DNA of 64,000 bases from positions 248,001-312,000 of the forward strand of contig OY762941.1 in NCBI GenBank assembly GCA_963666995.1. Reading direction: 5' to 3'. The notes below the pieces were generated by a model. It did not search any database, had not been told where the DNA came from, and worked only from the letters and a program-made list of their open reading frames with translations. Source of the stretch: Syntrophobacter sp963666995. GTDB taxonomy: Bacteria > Desulfobacterota > Syntrophobacteria > Syntrophobacterales > Syntrophobacteraceae. Shown piece by piece: positions 51,502 to 61,700 of this stretch; position 1 is the first letter of the stretch, and every line of letters starts with the position of its first letter. Made by a program: the position numbers and the translations under genes.

Positions 51502-54219
51502 ATGAAATTGTTGTCACGTTTGTTGAAAGTCTGGATCGGCTGGATCGTATCCCGGCCCCGCCTCGTACTGGCAATCGCGTTCCTGACGGCCGCCGCCTCC
51601 GTCGTTTTGACGGTCACCAGGCTGGAGATGGTCACGGACCAACTCGAACTTATCTCGGAAAACCATCCGCTGATCGCTCTCAGCGACAAGCTCGATCCGT
51701 TCGAAACCGACGCAAAAAGGCGGTTTGACGTTGTGATCGAGGCTCCCACCCCTGCCCGGGCAGTGTCGTTCGTTACTGCGCTCTCCTCCCTCATTGCAGA
51801 GGATACGGCACATTTTCAGGGCATGTATTACCGGGTGGACCCCGGACTGTTCAAGTCCTGGCAGCTTCTCTACCTGGATGAACAGGAAATAGCCGAAATC
51901 GGAGGAAAACTCGATGCCCATTCGGGTCTGCTCAGACAATTCGCCGAAAGACCGGACCTGTTGAACTTTCTGGGACTCCTGAACCGGGAGATGGCTTCCC
52001 GGTTGGTCGAGGAGCTTTTTACCGCTTCCCTGGACAAAGACGAACCGGCAAAAGACGGTCGGGAACCTTTCGATCTGAGCTTTCTCATCGACACGCTGCA
52101 AGGCCTGTCCGACCACCTTCATCGGCAAACCGGCTTCAAGTCCCCATGGGCGTCCCTGCTCCGGGGAAGCGCCTGGGACCCCGACCTCGAAGGCTATTTC
52201 TGGGAGGCGGGCAAACGTTATCTCATCGCGTTCGTCACGCCGATAAAATCGGAAGGTGAAATCATCGTAACGCAGGATTCGCTGGAGCGACTGAGGAAGC
52301 ACCTCCAAAATCTTCAGGTTTCCTTCCCCGACGTCAAAGCGGGAGTAACCGGCCAGGAAGCGCTGAACGACGACGAAATCCATACGGTCCTCGAAGATAT
52401 GTCCGTCGCGACGTGGCTTTCCATACTCGGCGTTTTCATCCTCCTGGTCCTGTTCCGGCGGGGACTCCGACGGCCTCTGCTCCAAACTTTTTCCCTCGCA
52501 GTGGGCCTTTGCTGGTCTTTCGGCTGGACGACCATCTTCATTGGCCACCTCAATGTCATTTCCGTTGTCTTCGCACCGCTCCTTTGCGGGCTCGGGGTGG
52601 ATCCGGGAATCCACTGGTTCTCCCGGCTCGAAGAGGAAGAACGCGGCGGCAGACTCGACATCAAGACAGTGATACGGACGGTGACCGACCGGTCGGGGCC
52701 GGGCATCATTCTCGCCGGGCTCGGCACGGCCCTCTCTTTCCTGCCGTTTCTCCTGACGGGCTTCAGGGGCCTGATGGAACTGGGGGCCATCACCGGGATG
52801 GGATTTCTGCTCAGCCTGCTCGCGGATTTCAGCGTTTTGCCGGCCCTGACGGTCCTCGTGGGAGGGCGCCCGACCAGGGAATCCGCCTTCGAATCGGCGC
52901 TCATGCGAAACGACCTGATCCGGTTCAGTCCCCGGAACGCCTGTCTGGTGCTGTCGGGAGCGGTGGTGCTCAGCATCCTGTGTATCCTCGGCGCGAGCCG
53001 GGTCTATTTCGATCTCAATCCCCTGAGGCTTCAGACGGCCAATGCGGAATCCGTCCTCTGGGGAAAGGCATTGATCGCGAACTCGCATCGTTCAACGCTC
53101 TTTGCCAATTCCCTCGCCTCGTCGGGCGAGGAACTTCACTCTAAGGAAAAAGCATTCAAAGCCTTGCAGTCGGTTTCGGACGTTGAGAGCGTCTTCTCAC
53201 TCCTTCCGGAAAACCAGGAAGAGAAAATCCCCCTGCTCCGGTCGCTCCGGCCGAAGATCCCCGAAATCCATTCCTCCGTTCCGGAAAGCAGACCTTCGGA
53301 CCTGCAGGAACTCTCGGACATTCTCAAACGCATCGGGTTCAAGCTTCAGGACGATCAGGCCGAACGCTGGGGGGCGGAAAAGCCTCTCGTCGAACAGATG
53401 GTCCGTGCCCGCGCCCTTGCACGGGATATAACGGAATCCCTTCAAAGCGCGCCCGATGCGCCGGAGAGGCTTTCCGAGTATCGGAAGCTCTTTCTCGATG
53501 ACCTGAAGGCCAAATGGGACACCCTGAGGTTGGGAGCGAACGCCTCCCTCATGCGAGTGGAGGATTTGCCGGGCACTCTCAGGGGATGGTTCTACCGGGA
53601 CGGGACGTATCTTATGCGGATATTCCCCAAGAAGTCCGCGTGGGAGGAACATACCCTCTCGGAGTTCGTCCGGGAGCTGCAGGCGGTTGATGCGGAGGTG
53701 GTGGGAAACCCGATATCGCTGTTCGTTTTCGCTTTGGCGTTTAAAAACGCCTGCATCAAGGCATCCCTTTACGCCGTGGTTTTTATATCGATCCTTCTCG
53801 GACTCACCTTCCGGAGCATGCGGCTCACGCTGTTCGCGTTGGTGCCCCTCGCTCTGGGCAGTCTCTGGACCGTAGGGATAATGGGGGTGGCGGATATTCA
53901 GTTCAACCTCGCCAACAGCATGTTCATGCCCCTTGTCCTGGGGGCCGGGATGGAATACGCGGCCATTATACTCAGTCGATGGCGGGAAGGACGAATGCTT
54001 CCGGGTCACATTCCGTTCAGCACCGGGAAAGGGGTGATCCTGGCCGCCCTGACGACGACCTTCGGATTCGGCGCCATCATGATCTCCCACCACAGAGGAA
54101 TTTTCAGCCTTGGGTTTCTGGCCTGGGCGGGAAGTCTCTGCGTGCTGCTGAGTGCCCTCTTCGTCCTCCCGGCCCTCCTCGCGCGCATGGATCCCCCAAA
54201 AGTCGCTTCGGAAAATTGA
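51502..54219 (+). CDS. RND/MMPL superfamily exporter (HpnN-like)
   Basis: A 905-residue transporter with the RND layout: one N-terminal helix (about 15-38), a large periplasmic loop, five helices (about 300-470), a second loop, and the last helix group (about 740-900). Typical sequences include GLGVDPGIHWFSRLEEE, GLGTALSFLPFLLTGFRGLMELGAITGMG and, near the end, LVLGAGMEYAAIILSRWREGR. The acidic loop pattern resembles the hopanoid transporter HpnN group, but members export varied lipids. No hopanoid gene lies nearby, so the cargo is unknown. An ATG at 51502 fits this layout. Confidence 0.85.
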   Translation: MKLLSRLLKVWIGWIVSRPRLVLAIAFLTAAASVVLTVTRLEMVTDQLELISENHPLIALSDKLDPFETDAKRRFDVVIEAPTPARAVSFVTALSSLIAEDTAHFQGMYYRVDPGLFKSWQLLYLDEQEIAEIGGKLDAHSGLLRQFAERPDLLNFLGLLNREMASRLVEELFTASLDKDEPAKDGREPFDLSFLIDTLQGLSDHLHRQTGFKSPWASLLRGSAWDPDLEGYFWEAGKRYLIAFVTPIKSEGEIIVTQDSLERLRKHLQNLQVSFPDVKAGVTGQEALNDDEIHTVLEDMSVATWLSILGVFILLVLFRRGLRRPLLQTFSLAVGLCWSFGWTTIFIGHLNVISVVFAPLLCGLGVDPGIHWFSRLEEEERGGRLDIKTVIRTVTDRSGPGIILAGLGTALSFLPFLLTGFRGLMELGAITGMGFLLSLLADFSVLPALTVLVGGRPTRESAFESALMRNDLIRFSPRNACLVLSGAVVLSILCILGASRVYFDLNPLRLQTANAESVLWGKALIANSHRSTLFANSLASSGEELHSKEKAFKALQSVSDVESVFSLLPENQEEKIPLLRSLRPKIPEIHSSVPESRPSDLQELSDILKRIGFKLQDDQAERWGAEKPLVEQMVRARALARDITESLQSAPDAPERLSEYRKLFLDDLKAKWDTLRLGANASLMRVEDLPGTLRGWFYRDGTYLMRIFPKKSAWEEHTLSEFVRELQAVDAEVVGNPISLFVFALAFKNACIKASLYAVVFISILLGLTFRSMRLTLFALVPLALGSLWTVGIMGVADIQFNLANSMFMPLVLGAGMEYAAIILSRWREGRMLPGHIPFSTGKGVILAALTTTFGFGAIMISHHRGIFSLGFLAWAGSLCVLLSALFVLPALLARMDPPKVASEN

Positions 54220-54782
54220 AGGCCCACCCGCGAAAAGGGAGCCGTGCATATGGAGCCCGGGCACGGCCGGTTTGCCGATCGGAACATAGACTCCCGTTGG
54301 CGTTCCTTCATCGGGGGTAGCCTGTGTTCCGGCTTTTAGCGCTACACCATCTTCGTCACGCTTCTGCCTCCCTGTAAAACTCAGCACACGAAGAGGGGCC
54401 ACGCGAGATCGACGGCAACACCCCGGCAGGAGTTCCGAGCTTCAGGAAAGCAGTTCTCAAGATTGCGATAACCTGTGTGAGTTCTTGCCCGACCCGCCAT
54501 TCTTTCCCGACGCGGCTTCACCGTTGCGTTGCCTGAGCTTTCGCAGCTTGCCAGCCTCATGGGTCATGGCGGGCAAACAAATGGTTTATGCGGTGCTGCG
54601 GAAACCTTGTGGAGGGAGTGGAAGAAGACGCGGAGAGAATTTCCTGTACCGGAGAGTATTTCCGCGTACCTCAGGCGGGACTTCGTTTTCCACCGAAAAA
54701 GCAAATCCCTGGTTCCGTACGGGTGCGGTACCGGGGACTGTTATACCGATTATGCCTTAACCTGTGGAATTCCTTGATTACC
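54220..54782. other. Intergenic region before the island
   Basis: About 560 bases ending at the left copy of the island direct repeat. Open frames at 54485-54777 have no recognised family and no ribosome binding site. Confidence 0.35.
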
Positions 54783-54802
54783 AATGGTGGAGGCGGCGGG
54801 AG
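54783..54802. repeat. Left direct repeat (att-like) of the ssrA island
   Basis: AATGGTGGAGGCGGCGGGAG is identical to 58051-58070, which is the 3' end of the tmRNA gene (complement). The 18 bases from TGGTGG onward are ssrA sequence and the adjacent two are shared flank. Such duplication of an RNA gene 3' end is the usual mark of integrase-mediated insertion. Confidence 0.75.
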
Positions 54803-55152
54803 ACGAAGACGACGAACCCGTCGATTCGGGAACCTATTGATCTTATTATTTTGTTTTCAATTCCTCTTCCATGAAGTGTACTTCGTAGTGACTTTTTTCC
54901 AATATCAGAGATTCCCACGCTATACAATGACATTCTTTGTTGTGAGATCTCGGCGACATGCGATATAAAGCGACATACCACATTCGGTGAGCGAACCTTT
55001 GCGCAAGCAGTTGATTGCCGGTGCCAATTGTGTTTCTATACCGGAGACTCGGTATCACCTATTCCGTAACACCGGCTTTGAGAGTGGTCTCGGTGGTGTG
55101 GATGCTGGAATAAAAGATGAGAAAACATGAAACTCGACAATGAGGTGCTCTA
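54803..55152. other. Left end of the island, AT-rich
   Basis: About 350 bases, clearly more AT-rich than the flank, with no supported gene. No integrase fragment is recognised. The vsr gene's GAGGTG ribosome binding site is at its right end. Confidence 0.4.
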
Positions 55153-55593
55153 TTGAACCGGAATTTTAATGCTACCCCGCTAGCATCACGGATAATGGCT
55201 TGCATTCGAAGTCAAAACACTCGTCCTGAAATTCTTCTCAGAAAACAGCTTTGGCGAATGGGATCGCGAGGATACCGAACAAGCTCCAAACTGCCCGGTA
55301 GACCAGACATAATTTTTTCATCTGTGAAATTGGTGGTATTCGTTGACGGTTGCTTCTGGCATCAATGTCCTGTACATTTCAGGCTTCCGAAAAAGAACGT
55401 GGAATATTGGAGCGCGAAGATTGCCGGTAACATTGAGCGGGACCGCAACAACGATCTTACTCTTGAATCGCTTGGATTCAAGGTTGTTCGCATTTGGGAG
55501 CATCTCGTTAACTCGGACTCTGAGAAAGCTGCGTTGATCGTAATGGACGAGATTTTCAAAAGAAGACAGGAAATCAATTTATGTCGGATATGA
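55153..55593 (+). CDS. vsr: Very short patch repair (Vsr) endonuclease
   Basis: A 146-residue Vsr nuclease, which nicks at T:G mismatches made by deamination of 5-methylcytosine. Family motifs are MACIRSQNTRPEILLRK, GYRTSSKLPGRPDIIF (the aspartate metal site), VFVDGCFWHQCP with the zinc-type cysteine and histidines, and KIAGNIERDRNNDLTLESLGFKVVRIWEH. A TTG start at 55153 follows GAGGTG; an ATG at 55195 is a shorter option. Its 3' end overlaps the next gene by 13 bases. It travels with the adjacent cytosine methyltransferase, whose mutational by-products it would repair. Confidence 0.9.
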   Translation: MNRNFNATPLASRIMACIRSQNTRPEILLRKQLWRMGSRGYRTSSKLPGRPDIIFSSVKLVVFVDGCFWHQCPVHFRLPKKNVEYWSAKIAGNIERDRNNDLTLESLGFKVVRIWEHLVNSDSEKAALIVMDEIFKRRQEINLCRI

Positions 55594-56579
55594 CGTATAC
55601 GGATAGTGAAGCCGCTGAGGCACTCGTTAAAATCATTGGTAATAGCAAGTGGGATGCGGTTGCATTTGCCCAAGCATTTTTGGGTATCCAGAGCGGTCAA
55701 AGCGAACTCGAAGCCGCAAGAATGATCTATGAAAGGGATGCAACAAGTCTCAAGATCAGCAAGGAACTGGTAAAACAGTTTCGTATTGGGGGCTTCGTTA
55801 AACTTTTGGGCGGAAGGAAGAAACTCGGCTCGGCGGAAAATCCGGTAACGAAACTCTTCCCTGCCACAATCACTGAAGAGCGTTTCGTGGAGCTGCTTGA
55901 TCAACTTTGTGACGAAAGACCCGGTTTGACATATTCCGATGATCGTGGGGCGCGGCATAGTTTGAAGGATTTCACGATTCACGAAAACGGTCACGATCTT
56001 CCCATTAACATCAAGAATGCCGGGACCCGGTTCGAACGTGCTTTACAACTGGTGGGAGTAGAGCCCAATGATTGCATCCCCATTCCAGCATACAAAGCCT
56101 ATGGCGCGTTGGAAGTACTCCCTGATCTTCTGTATGTAATCTCTGTCGATTATGATTTGATAACCAAGCTCAATAAGTTTTTACCGGAAACGCTCACCCG
56201 TGACGAAATGATCATCTGGGACCTGCTCAATCTCTACTCCGGCAAGAATATAAAGGATGCTGAGGATACATTCATTTTTGCTACTGTGAAAAAACATTGG
56301 GAAAAAATGAAGGAGATTGCACTTTCAAATCCATTTCACGTAATTTCTGCAAGAAAGTCTGTTAGGATACTGCAAACGAAGCCCCAAAGGACACCCGGAA
56401 TCGGCTTGAAGGCGTGGGGCACTGGTGCAAATGCTGAGGTCAATGTACATGTCTGTATAAGCGAAGATACCACCCCGTGGACCTCGGTCCGCGAGAGAAT
56501 AGTCTCAAAGGGGGCAGTAGACATAATCAACGCTGTGAACCGAAAGCGCACCGAAGTAGTTTATGATCCTGAAATATAG
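55581..56579 (+). CDS. Type II restriction endonuclease (predicted)
   Basis: A 332-residue protein located between vsr and a C5 methyltransferase, the usual place of the cognate restriction enzyme. I do not recognise the exact family. Middle residues (LKDFTIHENGHDLPINIKNAGT, with D and K spaced like a PD-D/ExK nuclease core) and a late region (IGLKAWGTGANAEVNVHV) fit a nuclease. It overlaps vsr by 13 bases at its start and touches the methyltransferase gene at its end. The recognition site is unknown. The gene is AT-rich relative to the flanks. Confidence 0.72.
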   Translation: MSDMTYTDSEAAEALVKIIGNSKWDAVAFAQAFLGIQSGQSELEAARMIYERDATSLKISKELVKQFRIGGFVKLLGGRKKLGSAENPVTKLFPATITEERFVELLDQLCDERPGLTYSDDRGARHSLKDFTIHENGHDLPINIKNAGTRFERALQLVGVEPNDCIPIPAYKAYGALEVLPDLLYVISVDYDLITKLNKFLPETLTRDEMIIWDLLNLYSGKNIKDAEDTFIFATVKKHWEKMKEIALSNPFHVISARKSVRILQTKPQRTPGIGLKAWGTGANAEVNVHVCISEDTTPWTSVRERIVSKGAVDIINAVNRKRTEVVYDPEI

Positions 56580-56596
56580 TGAGGATGGTTGCTTCC

Positions 56597-57838
56597 ATGC
56601 AAGAGCTGAAAATGGTCAGTCTCTTTACCGGTTGTGGTGGGCTGGATTATGGTTTCGAAGCTGCGGGCTTCGAAACTTGTGTCGCAATTGAGATCGACTC
56701 TGATTGTTGCAGCACTATTAGAGCTAACAAGCCGTGGAATCTTATTCCCAACGATATTCATGATGTCTCAAGCGAAGATATCCTGAATGCCGGTAAGCTA
56801 CATCCCGGTGAGGTTGATTTGCTCGTAGGTGGACCTCCCTGCCAGCCTTTTTCAAAGTCCGCATATTGGGTCAACGGTGACACAAAGCGTCTTGAAGACC
56901 CACGGTCAAACACTCTTCACGCCTATATGCGTTGTGTTGAGGATATTTTGCCAAGGATCTTCGTTCTTGAGAACGTACATGGTATCAGCTATTCAGGTAA
57001 GGAAGAGGGTTTCCATCTTCTTGGGAAGCTCACCTCCCACATAAACGCCAAACACGGGACCAACTACCGGTTATCGTGGAAAGTTATCAACGTTGCCGAT
57101 TATGGGGTCCCGCAAATTAGGAAACGATTCTTTCTTGTTGCGCACAGGGACGGCAAATCTTTCAAGTTTCCGATTCCAACCCACGCGCCCGAAACCGAAT
57201 GCAAAGCCGGAATGCAGATGGCATTTGGTAGCCGACAAGTTTCGCCCTATGCCACCGCTTGGGATGCTATTGGTCACATGGAAAACGAGTCAAATGGTGA
57301 AGATTTGAGGATGCGCGGACAATGGGCTGAATTATTACCGTCCATTCCTGAGGGAGAGAACTATCTTTGGCATACTAACCGGAAAGGGGGTCTGCCTCTG
57401 TTCGGGTGGAGAACCAGATTCTGGAGTTTCCTGCTTAAGCTGGCTAAGAATCTGCCATCTTGGACGATTCAGGCTCAACCCGGACCCGCTATCGGTCCAT
57501 TCCATTGGAAGAATAGATTGTTAAGCGTTCGAGAAATGGCGGCACTCCAAACATTTCCCGACCAGATACGGATTGTTGGTGGAAGAGTGTCAATTCAAAG
57601 GCAGATCGGTAATGCTGTTCCTTCACTTATCAGCGAGGTTCTTGGACGGGACATCGCTCGGCAATTTTTCGGAAAGCGGTATACGCAAGCACCTAAGTTC
57701 GCCGTTCCATTGAGAAGACCCATACCACCGGCTGAATCCGTGCTGCCGGTCCCTGAGAAATTTCTCGACTTGATTGGAGATCATCGCGACCACCCCGGCG
57801 AAGGGAAGAAGAGAGCCTCTATGGGTAGAACCCGATAA
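56597..57838 (+). CDS. DNA (cytosine-5-)-methyltransferase
   Basis: A 413-residue C5 methyltransferase with motif I (SLFTGCGGLDYGFE), the catalytic motif IV (GGPPCQPFSKS, with the nucleophile cysteine), motif VI (VLENVHGI), motif VIII (QIRKRFFLVA) and motif X (QRQIGNAVP). The target recognition domain lies between VIII and IX (about residues 200-310). I use the ATG at 56597; a GTG at 56579 overlapping the endonuclease stop is possible and gives 419 residues. It should protect host DNA against the endonuclease encoded just before it. Confidence 0.93.
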   Translation: MQELKMVSLFTGCGGLDYGFEAAGFETCVAIEIDSDCCSTIRANKPWNLIPNDIHDVSSEDILNAGKLHPGEVDLLVGGPPCQPFSKSAYWVNGDTKRLEDPRSNTLHAYMRCVEDILPRIFVLENVHGISYSGKEEGFHLLGKLTSHINAKHGTNYRLSWKVINVADYGVPQIRKRFFLVAHRDGKSFKFPIPTHAPETECKAGMQMAFGSRQVSPYATAWDAIGHMENESNGEDLRMRGQWAELLPSIPEGENYLWHTNRKGGLPLFGWRTRFWSFLLKLAKNLPSWTIQAQPGPAIGPFHWKNRLLSVREMAALQTFPDQIRIVGGRVSIQRQIGNAVPSLISEVLGRDIARQFFGKRYTQAPKFAVPLRRPIPPAESVLPVPEKFLDLIGDHRDHPGEGKKRASMGRTR

Positions 57839-58050
57839 CATGCTGGTTTGAGCCGATTAACGGGAATGACACCGATCACTGGTTCTTCTCGGCACCGACT
57901 GGTTACCCAACGGATGCATCTAACAGAACCGGAGCCACCTATGCCGATTGTTCGATGCCCAACTTCGATTCCAGAAGAGTCGTTAATCTACAGTCTTCGG
58001 GAGAACCAAGGGGAACCAGAGAATTTCAGTTCTCCTTATTACACCACTTT
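57839..58050. other. Right end of the island
   Basis: A short, gene-free stretch between the methyltransferase stop and the right direct repeat. It contains no integrase remnant that I can see. Confidence 0.4.
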
Positions 58051-58070
58051 AATGGTGGAGGCGGCGGGAG
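58051..58070. repeat. Right direct repeat (att-like), 3' end of ssrA
   Basis: The 20-base sequence identical to 54783-54802. Here it includes the CCA end, acceptor strand and part of the T-arm of tmRNA (minus strand), so the native gene is intact on this side. Confidence 0.75.
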
Positions 58071-58407
58071 TTGAACCCGCGTCCGAAAGCATTCCACCCA
58101 AGCCTCTACATGCTTAGCCCGTGTTTTCGTTCTCATCCTGGAAACCTCCCACAGGCAGGATGCCGCCAGGACCAGCCTACAAAATCTCGTTTACGGCGCT
58201 GCAGGCGTCACGCCGGAAACCATCCCGCTGAGTCGACGCCCCCTACGGCTCCGCAGGAAAAAGCCGCGGGAACGGTAGCCGCGTTAAGCGGCTACAGCAT
58301 ACGAATAATCGTCTGCGTTTGTTTTTAGTCCCAACGGTTTTACGAGGAGTCAGGACCTCGGCATGCAACTTAAGCTTCTCTACCTCCGTCGAACCCGTTT
58401 CGCCCCC
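58053..58407 (-). ncRNA. ssrA: Transfer-messenger RNA
   Basis: Read on the minus strand, the 355-base RNA starts GGGGGCG at 58407 and ends CGCCTCCACCA at 58053. The 5' and 3' ends pair as a 7-bp acceptor stem with a G-U at the third pair, the alanine identity element. GGTTCGACGG follows the 5' end and GCGGGTTCAACTCCCGC forms the T-arm. The tag reading frame resumes at GCA and encodes ADDYSYAVAA followed by TAA, similar to tags of Desulfobacterota. With SmpB it rescues stalled ribosomes. It is also the insertion site of the restriction island. Confidence 0.95.
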
Positions 58408-58746
58408 ATATCGAACACTTATAAGACGACCATATTCATCATAATCCCTTACGCCATTAAGTCAAGCTATTAACGAAAAGCCCCGCTGAGCTTCCCCTTC
58501 GCAATGTGCCGCGAATTAATGGAGTCCTGCTCGCGAAGCATTGTCGAGACCCCCTGCGATCGCGCAATCCACCGGGCCGCATAGGCTCGTGTTAACGGCG
58601 TCTTAGGGCCATATGTCTTGCCCCGACCCGCCAAAACTGGTATGTTTGCGCTTTAGTGATCCGGCATCCAACCACGGGATTCCTCCACGGTCCGCTTCGC
58701 ACGGCAGGGACTGTCCTGAATGCCAAGAGACCCCGGAGACAGGTGA
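58408..58746. other. Intergenic region between ssrA and the AsmA gene
   Basis: About 340 bases holding the promoter of ssrA (reading to the left). I see no gene. AT-rich sequence near 58440-58490 is the probable promoter area. Confidence 0.4.
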
Positions 58747-61700
58747 ATGACCAAAGCCAAGAAAATAGCCTTGTGGACAATGTGCGGGGCGGGGGGCATC
58801 TTTCTGCTCCTCTTCCTCGCGCTCGCGCTCCTTGCCCCGAGGCTGATCCAACTTGAAGCGGTAAAGGAAAAGCTGCTCTCCCAACTGGAAGAGCAGACCG
58901 GCATACACGCCGAATTCAAAAGAATCGACCTTTCATTTTTCCCCACCCCCCGGCTCATCATCCATTCCGGGACCATGGAACTCCCCGGGAAGATGAACGG
59001 GACCATGGAGTCGCTCACTCTGGTCCCGAGGGTCCTGCCCCTTCTCCAGGGGGAAATAAAACCGGATACCGTCAGGATCAAGTCTCCTGAGATCGCCCTG
59101 GTCATTCCCGAAATGAAACGGACAGAGGAATCCGAGGAAACGGGGCTTTCCATCGGCGCAATCGAGAAGAAAGTCCTGGCAGCTCTCTCGTTTCTCAAAC
59201 CCGAAGGACCCGGCGTCATCGTAACGGTCAGCGACGGGAATCTCAGCATCTGGGACACGCGCAACAATCACTATTGGTTCAAGCACGTGAATGCGCGCGC
59301 CGCCGTTTCAGAGGAAAAGCTGGAACTGGACCTCACCGGCAGGCAGTCCAGCCTCTGGGAAAACGTCGTCTTCCACGCATGGCTGACCCCGGCGGACCTC
59401 AAGAGCAGCGGAAGGCTGATCCTCAAGGGGAGTTCTCCCGACCGGCTGCAGGCGTACTGCTGCGCGAATGCTCCAACACAGTTCGGCGAATCCAGGCTGG
59501 ACATGGACCTGTCCTTCTCGAGCGAAGGTCCAAGAATCGTGCAGGCATCGTTCGATGCCTTCAGCCCTCTCATCACGATCTTTGACGGGGACAAAAGGCT
59601 CGAACTGAAGGACGGCTCCGCGGGAGGCTCTTTCACGCTGGACGGCCGAAAGCTGGAAGCCACCCTCGATAAGTTGAACTTCCGCTACCCGCAGGTGAAT
59701 CTCACGGGGAAGTTCCTTCGGGACCCGGCCGCCCACAACGTGACGATCGATCTCGAAGGCAAGGACATGGACGCAACTTCCGTCCGCAGGGTCGCCCTCG
59801 CCCTCCAGGGGGACAAGGAGATCGTTCGAAAGCTTTTCGAAATCATACAGGAAGGCCAGGTGCCGTCCATCACCTTCTCAGCCCGCGGCAGGGTGATGAA
59901 GGATCTGAGAAAGCCGGAGAACCACCTCATACGGGGAAACATCGTTCACGGCACGGTCTATATCCCCAAAATCCGGTTGCTGATCGAAGATGTCGTCGGA
60001 GACGTGGTGATCTCGAACAACATCCTCGAAGGCAAAAACCTGGTTGGCCGCGCCGGCCGCTCCCTCGGCAGCGACGGATGGCTCCGGGTGGCGCTGACAA
60101 CGGGCGATGGTCCCTTTCATCTCGACATCACGATCGACGCCGACCTCTCCGAACTTCCCCCCGTCCTCCAGCGCTCGGTAAAGAACGACCCGTTCCAGCG
60201 GGAACTCGCCCTCATGAAAGACGTGAAAGGCAAGGCGCACGGCAGGATGATCCTCGGAGAAACCCTCGATGACGTCAAGACCAGGCTCGAAGTCGGGGCG
60301 TTCGAACTCTCGGGGGACTACGAGCGAATCCCCTACCAGTTGGATTTGCAGGGCAAATCGTTCTTTTTCGAGGATCGCACGATCGCCGTGACGGGGCTTA
60401 CCGCCAAATTCGGTAAGAGCCAGTTCACCCAGATCGATCTCGGTTACCAGTGGGAAGGCGAGCCCCAGATGCAGATCACGGGACCTTCCGGAACCAGGCT
60501 CAGCCTCGATGAAGCCTACCCCCTGCTTCTTTCCGTCGAGACTATCAAATCGGCCCCCAAAACCTTCGAGCCGACGAAGGGAACGCTCATACTGGATTCC
60601 CTGCATTTCAAGGGCCCCCTGTTGAAACCCCAGTCCTGGGCGCTCAACGCGAAAGGGACCGCCGAAGATCTGGTCATCGAAGGCCCCGGCTTTCCGGCTT
60701 CCCCACAGGTAAAGCAGGGAAAATTCGAAGCCACCCAGGAAAAGCTGATCCTGAACGGATTCCAGGTGAACTTCCTCGATGCGAACCTCTCGGTCTCGGG
60801 TACGCTGGGCGAATACCTCAAAGGCGTCAGCTCCGCCGATCTTGTCATGCAGGGCAGCGTCGGGCCCCAGGCCAACGAGACCCTGTCGAACCTGGCTCAG
60901 GTACCGCCTCAGTTCAGGGCGCTGTCGCCTTTCTCGGTGTCGAGTTCTCGTCTCGCGTGGGAGAAAGGGAAGCCGATCGCCTTTTCGATGGACATGACCA
61001 CGCCGGAAGGCCCCAAGCTCTCCATCGACGTCCAGGGGATCGAGGATGGAGTCGAGATCCGGCATCTCAGCATCAAAGACGACGAATCCGACGCCTTCAT
61101 TACCCTGAAATGCAAGAAAAAGGCATTCAAACTGGGCTTTTTCGGAGTCCTGGGCAGCAGGAGCCTCGATAAGCTGCTCGTAAAAAACGACCTCCTCACC
61201 GGATGGATAAAGGGCTCTTTTCAATCCTACGTCCGGCTCAATCAACCGATGGCCTCCACCGCTCGCGGAGAGCTCCAGGCCGCCGGGTTTCTCTATTCCT
61301 GGAACCTGAAGGACCCCGTGCGGATCGAAAGCGCTCATCTTCAGGCCAAGGGGAGCAAGATCAAGATCAAGTCCGCCGAAGTCACCTGGCAGGACTGCAA
61401 AATGGCCCTCAAGGGAGGAGTGTCCTTTTCCCCAAGCGGGTTCAAACTCGACATCGACCTTTCCGCCGACGAACTGGACTATGAGAAGCTGAAGCGGCTC
61501 AAGAAGGACGGGGGCGAGGTGAAAGTCAACGGGGAGGATCCGGCCCGAAAGGACATAAAGCTGCGCGGAGTGCTCCGTGTAAAGACCGATCGTTTCACAT
61601 TCGGGAAGCTCGCCTGGAATCCCGTCGAGGCCAACGTATACCTCAGCGACGAAGGGCTGAACATCGAAATCATGCGCGCCGAGCTGTGCGGGATTCCCAC

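Noticed and set aside
51514..53088. 524-codon minus-strand frame within the exporter gene
   Set aside because: Shadow of the RND exporter; the translation is repetitive in charged residues with no recognisable domain.
54485..54777. Open frames near the island edge as transposase remnants
   Set aside because: No transposase motif such as DDE spacing was recognisable, and there is no ribosome binding site.
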